From NCBI GenBank assembly GCA_003022085.1, contig PXQK01000079.1, positions 1 to 6,388 on the forward strand: 6,388 nt of DNA, written 5' to 3'. This DNA comes from Halobacteriales archaeon QH_10_65_19. GTDB lineage: Archaea; Halobacteriota; Halobacteria; Halobacteriales; Haloarculaceae. A program made the position numbers and the translations under genes. The notes beneath the pieces are model-generated. The model did no database searches, was not told the origin of the DNA, and worked only from the letters and a program-made list of their open reading frames with translations. Of the stretch, positions 6,189 to 6,388 are shown piece by piece (the stretch's first letter is position 1; each line of letters opens with the position of its first letter).

Positions 6189-6194
6189 TTAAAG
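6189..6194 (-). promoter_or_regulatory. Probable BoxA of thiolase gene
   Basis: On the minus strand this is CTTTAA, the best match in the window to the haloarchaeal TATA box, centred about 28 bases before the thiolase ATG. The mRNA is likely leaderless. Confidence 0.55.
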
Positions 6195-6331
6195 CCAGTG
6201 AAACACCCAACAACGTGTCACAGGGTCGTGCGTGACTCTGTACCGCCCGGCTGGAACAGATTGGGAGTCTCGGACATTCGTTCTAGTTCTGGCTCTCAAA
6301 AGAATAGCTGTATAGCCTATAATCCAATATA

Positions 6332-6337
6332 TTTATA
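6332..6337 (+). promoter_or_regulatory. TATA box of a gene starting at the right edge
   Basis: TTTATA lies in a markedly AT-rich stretch (about 6300-6362) that stands out from the GC-rich surroundings. It is centred about 31 bases before the ATG at 6366, so transcription would start within a few bases of that codon. The octamer CCTATAAT occurs upstream of the box (6316-6323) and again next to the ATG (6354-6361). Confidence 0.55.
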
Positions 6338-6344
6338 CATCATT

Positions 6345-6365
6345 GGGTAATACCCTATAATAGGG
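6345..6365 (+). promoter_or_regulatory. Two overlapping palindromes at the presumed start site
   Basis: GGGTA-A-TACCC (6345-6355) and CCCTAT-A-ATAGGG (6353-6365) are both perfect palindromes. They share the central CCC. The second ends on the base before the ATG at 6366. They cover the expected transcription start, the classic place for a repressor operator. The bound regulator is unknown; autoregulation by the downstream gene is possible but not visible here. Confidence 0.5.
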
Positions 6366-6388
6366 ATGGCAGATGGTGACGTTCTGGT
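6366..6388 (+). CDS. Start of an unidentified gene (partial)
   Basis: An ATG followed by the acidic frame MADGDVLV runs off the right edge. Only eight residues are visible, so no family can be named. The call rests on the TATA box and palindromes directly upstream and on the haloarchaeal-looking residue composition. Confidence 0.45.

Noticed and set aside
6167..6236. Weak inverted repeats (ACCCTGT/ACAGGGT and GTCAC/GTGAC) upstream of thiolase
   Set aside because: Arms are short and far apart, with no clear relation to the TATA box; chance is likely.
1..6388. CRISPR array, tRNA, rRNA or insertion sequence
   Set aside because: No regular repeat-spacer pattern, no cloverleaf-like segment, no transposase and no terminal inverted repeats were found.

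Overview
The window is chromosomal DNA from a halophilic archaeon (Halobacteria). The base composition is GC-rich, with G/C at most third positions. The proteins are strongly acidic (many Asp/Glu, few Lys). A complete archaeal/eukaryotic-type primase large subunit is present. The genes lack Shine-Dalgarno sequences; instead almost every gene has a CTTT-type TATA box about 26 to 29 bases upstream of its ATG, the arrangement expected for leaderless haloarchaeal mRNAs.

Layout, left to right. Positions 1-138 hold no confident gene, only small hairpins beyond the 3' end of priL. The gene priL (139-1164, minus) encodes the Fe-S large subunit of DNA primase. Divergent from it is a mandelate racemase-type enolase-superfamily enzyme (1328-2473, plus). 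Next, on the minus strand, lies a decayed VapBC toxin-antitoxin locus: a 52-residue AbrB-fold antitoxin remnant (2520-2678) whose stop overlaps the GTG start of an 11-residue stump of a PIN-domain toxin (2488-2523). Plus-strand genes resume with a creatininase-family metal-dependent amidohydrolase (2773-3531) and a metallo-beta-lactamase-fold hydrolase (3567-4517). Facing them are a PaaI-type hotdog thioesterase (4522-4950, minus) and a thiolase (5024-6163, minus). The last 225 bases are intergenic and become AT-rich. They contain a TATA box and two overlapping palindromes directly abutting an ATG at 6366, where a plus-strand gene probably begins and runs off the window.

How the genes fit together. 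Thiolase and thioesterase are a plausible acyl-CoA pair (beta-ketothiolysis or acetoacetyl-CoA formation, plus hydrolysis of stalled CoA esters). The enolase-superfamily enzyme, creatininase-like amidohydrolase and MBL hydrolase share one strand and could form a small catabolic set acting on a hydroxy acid or a cyclic/linear amide; the substrate cannot be read from sequence. The clearest unusual items are the VapBC remnant, with GTAA repeats upstream of it at 18-19-base spacing, and the two operator-like sites (1293-1309 and 6345-6365).
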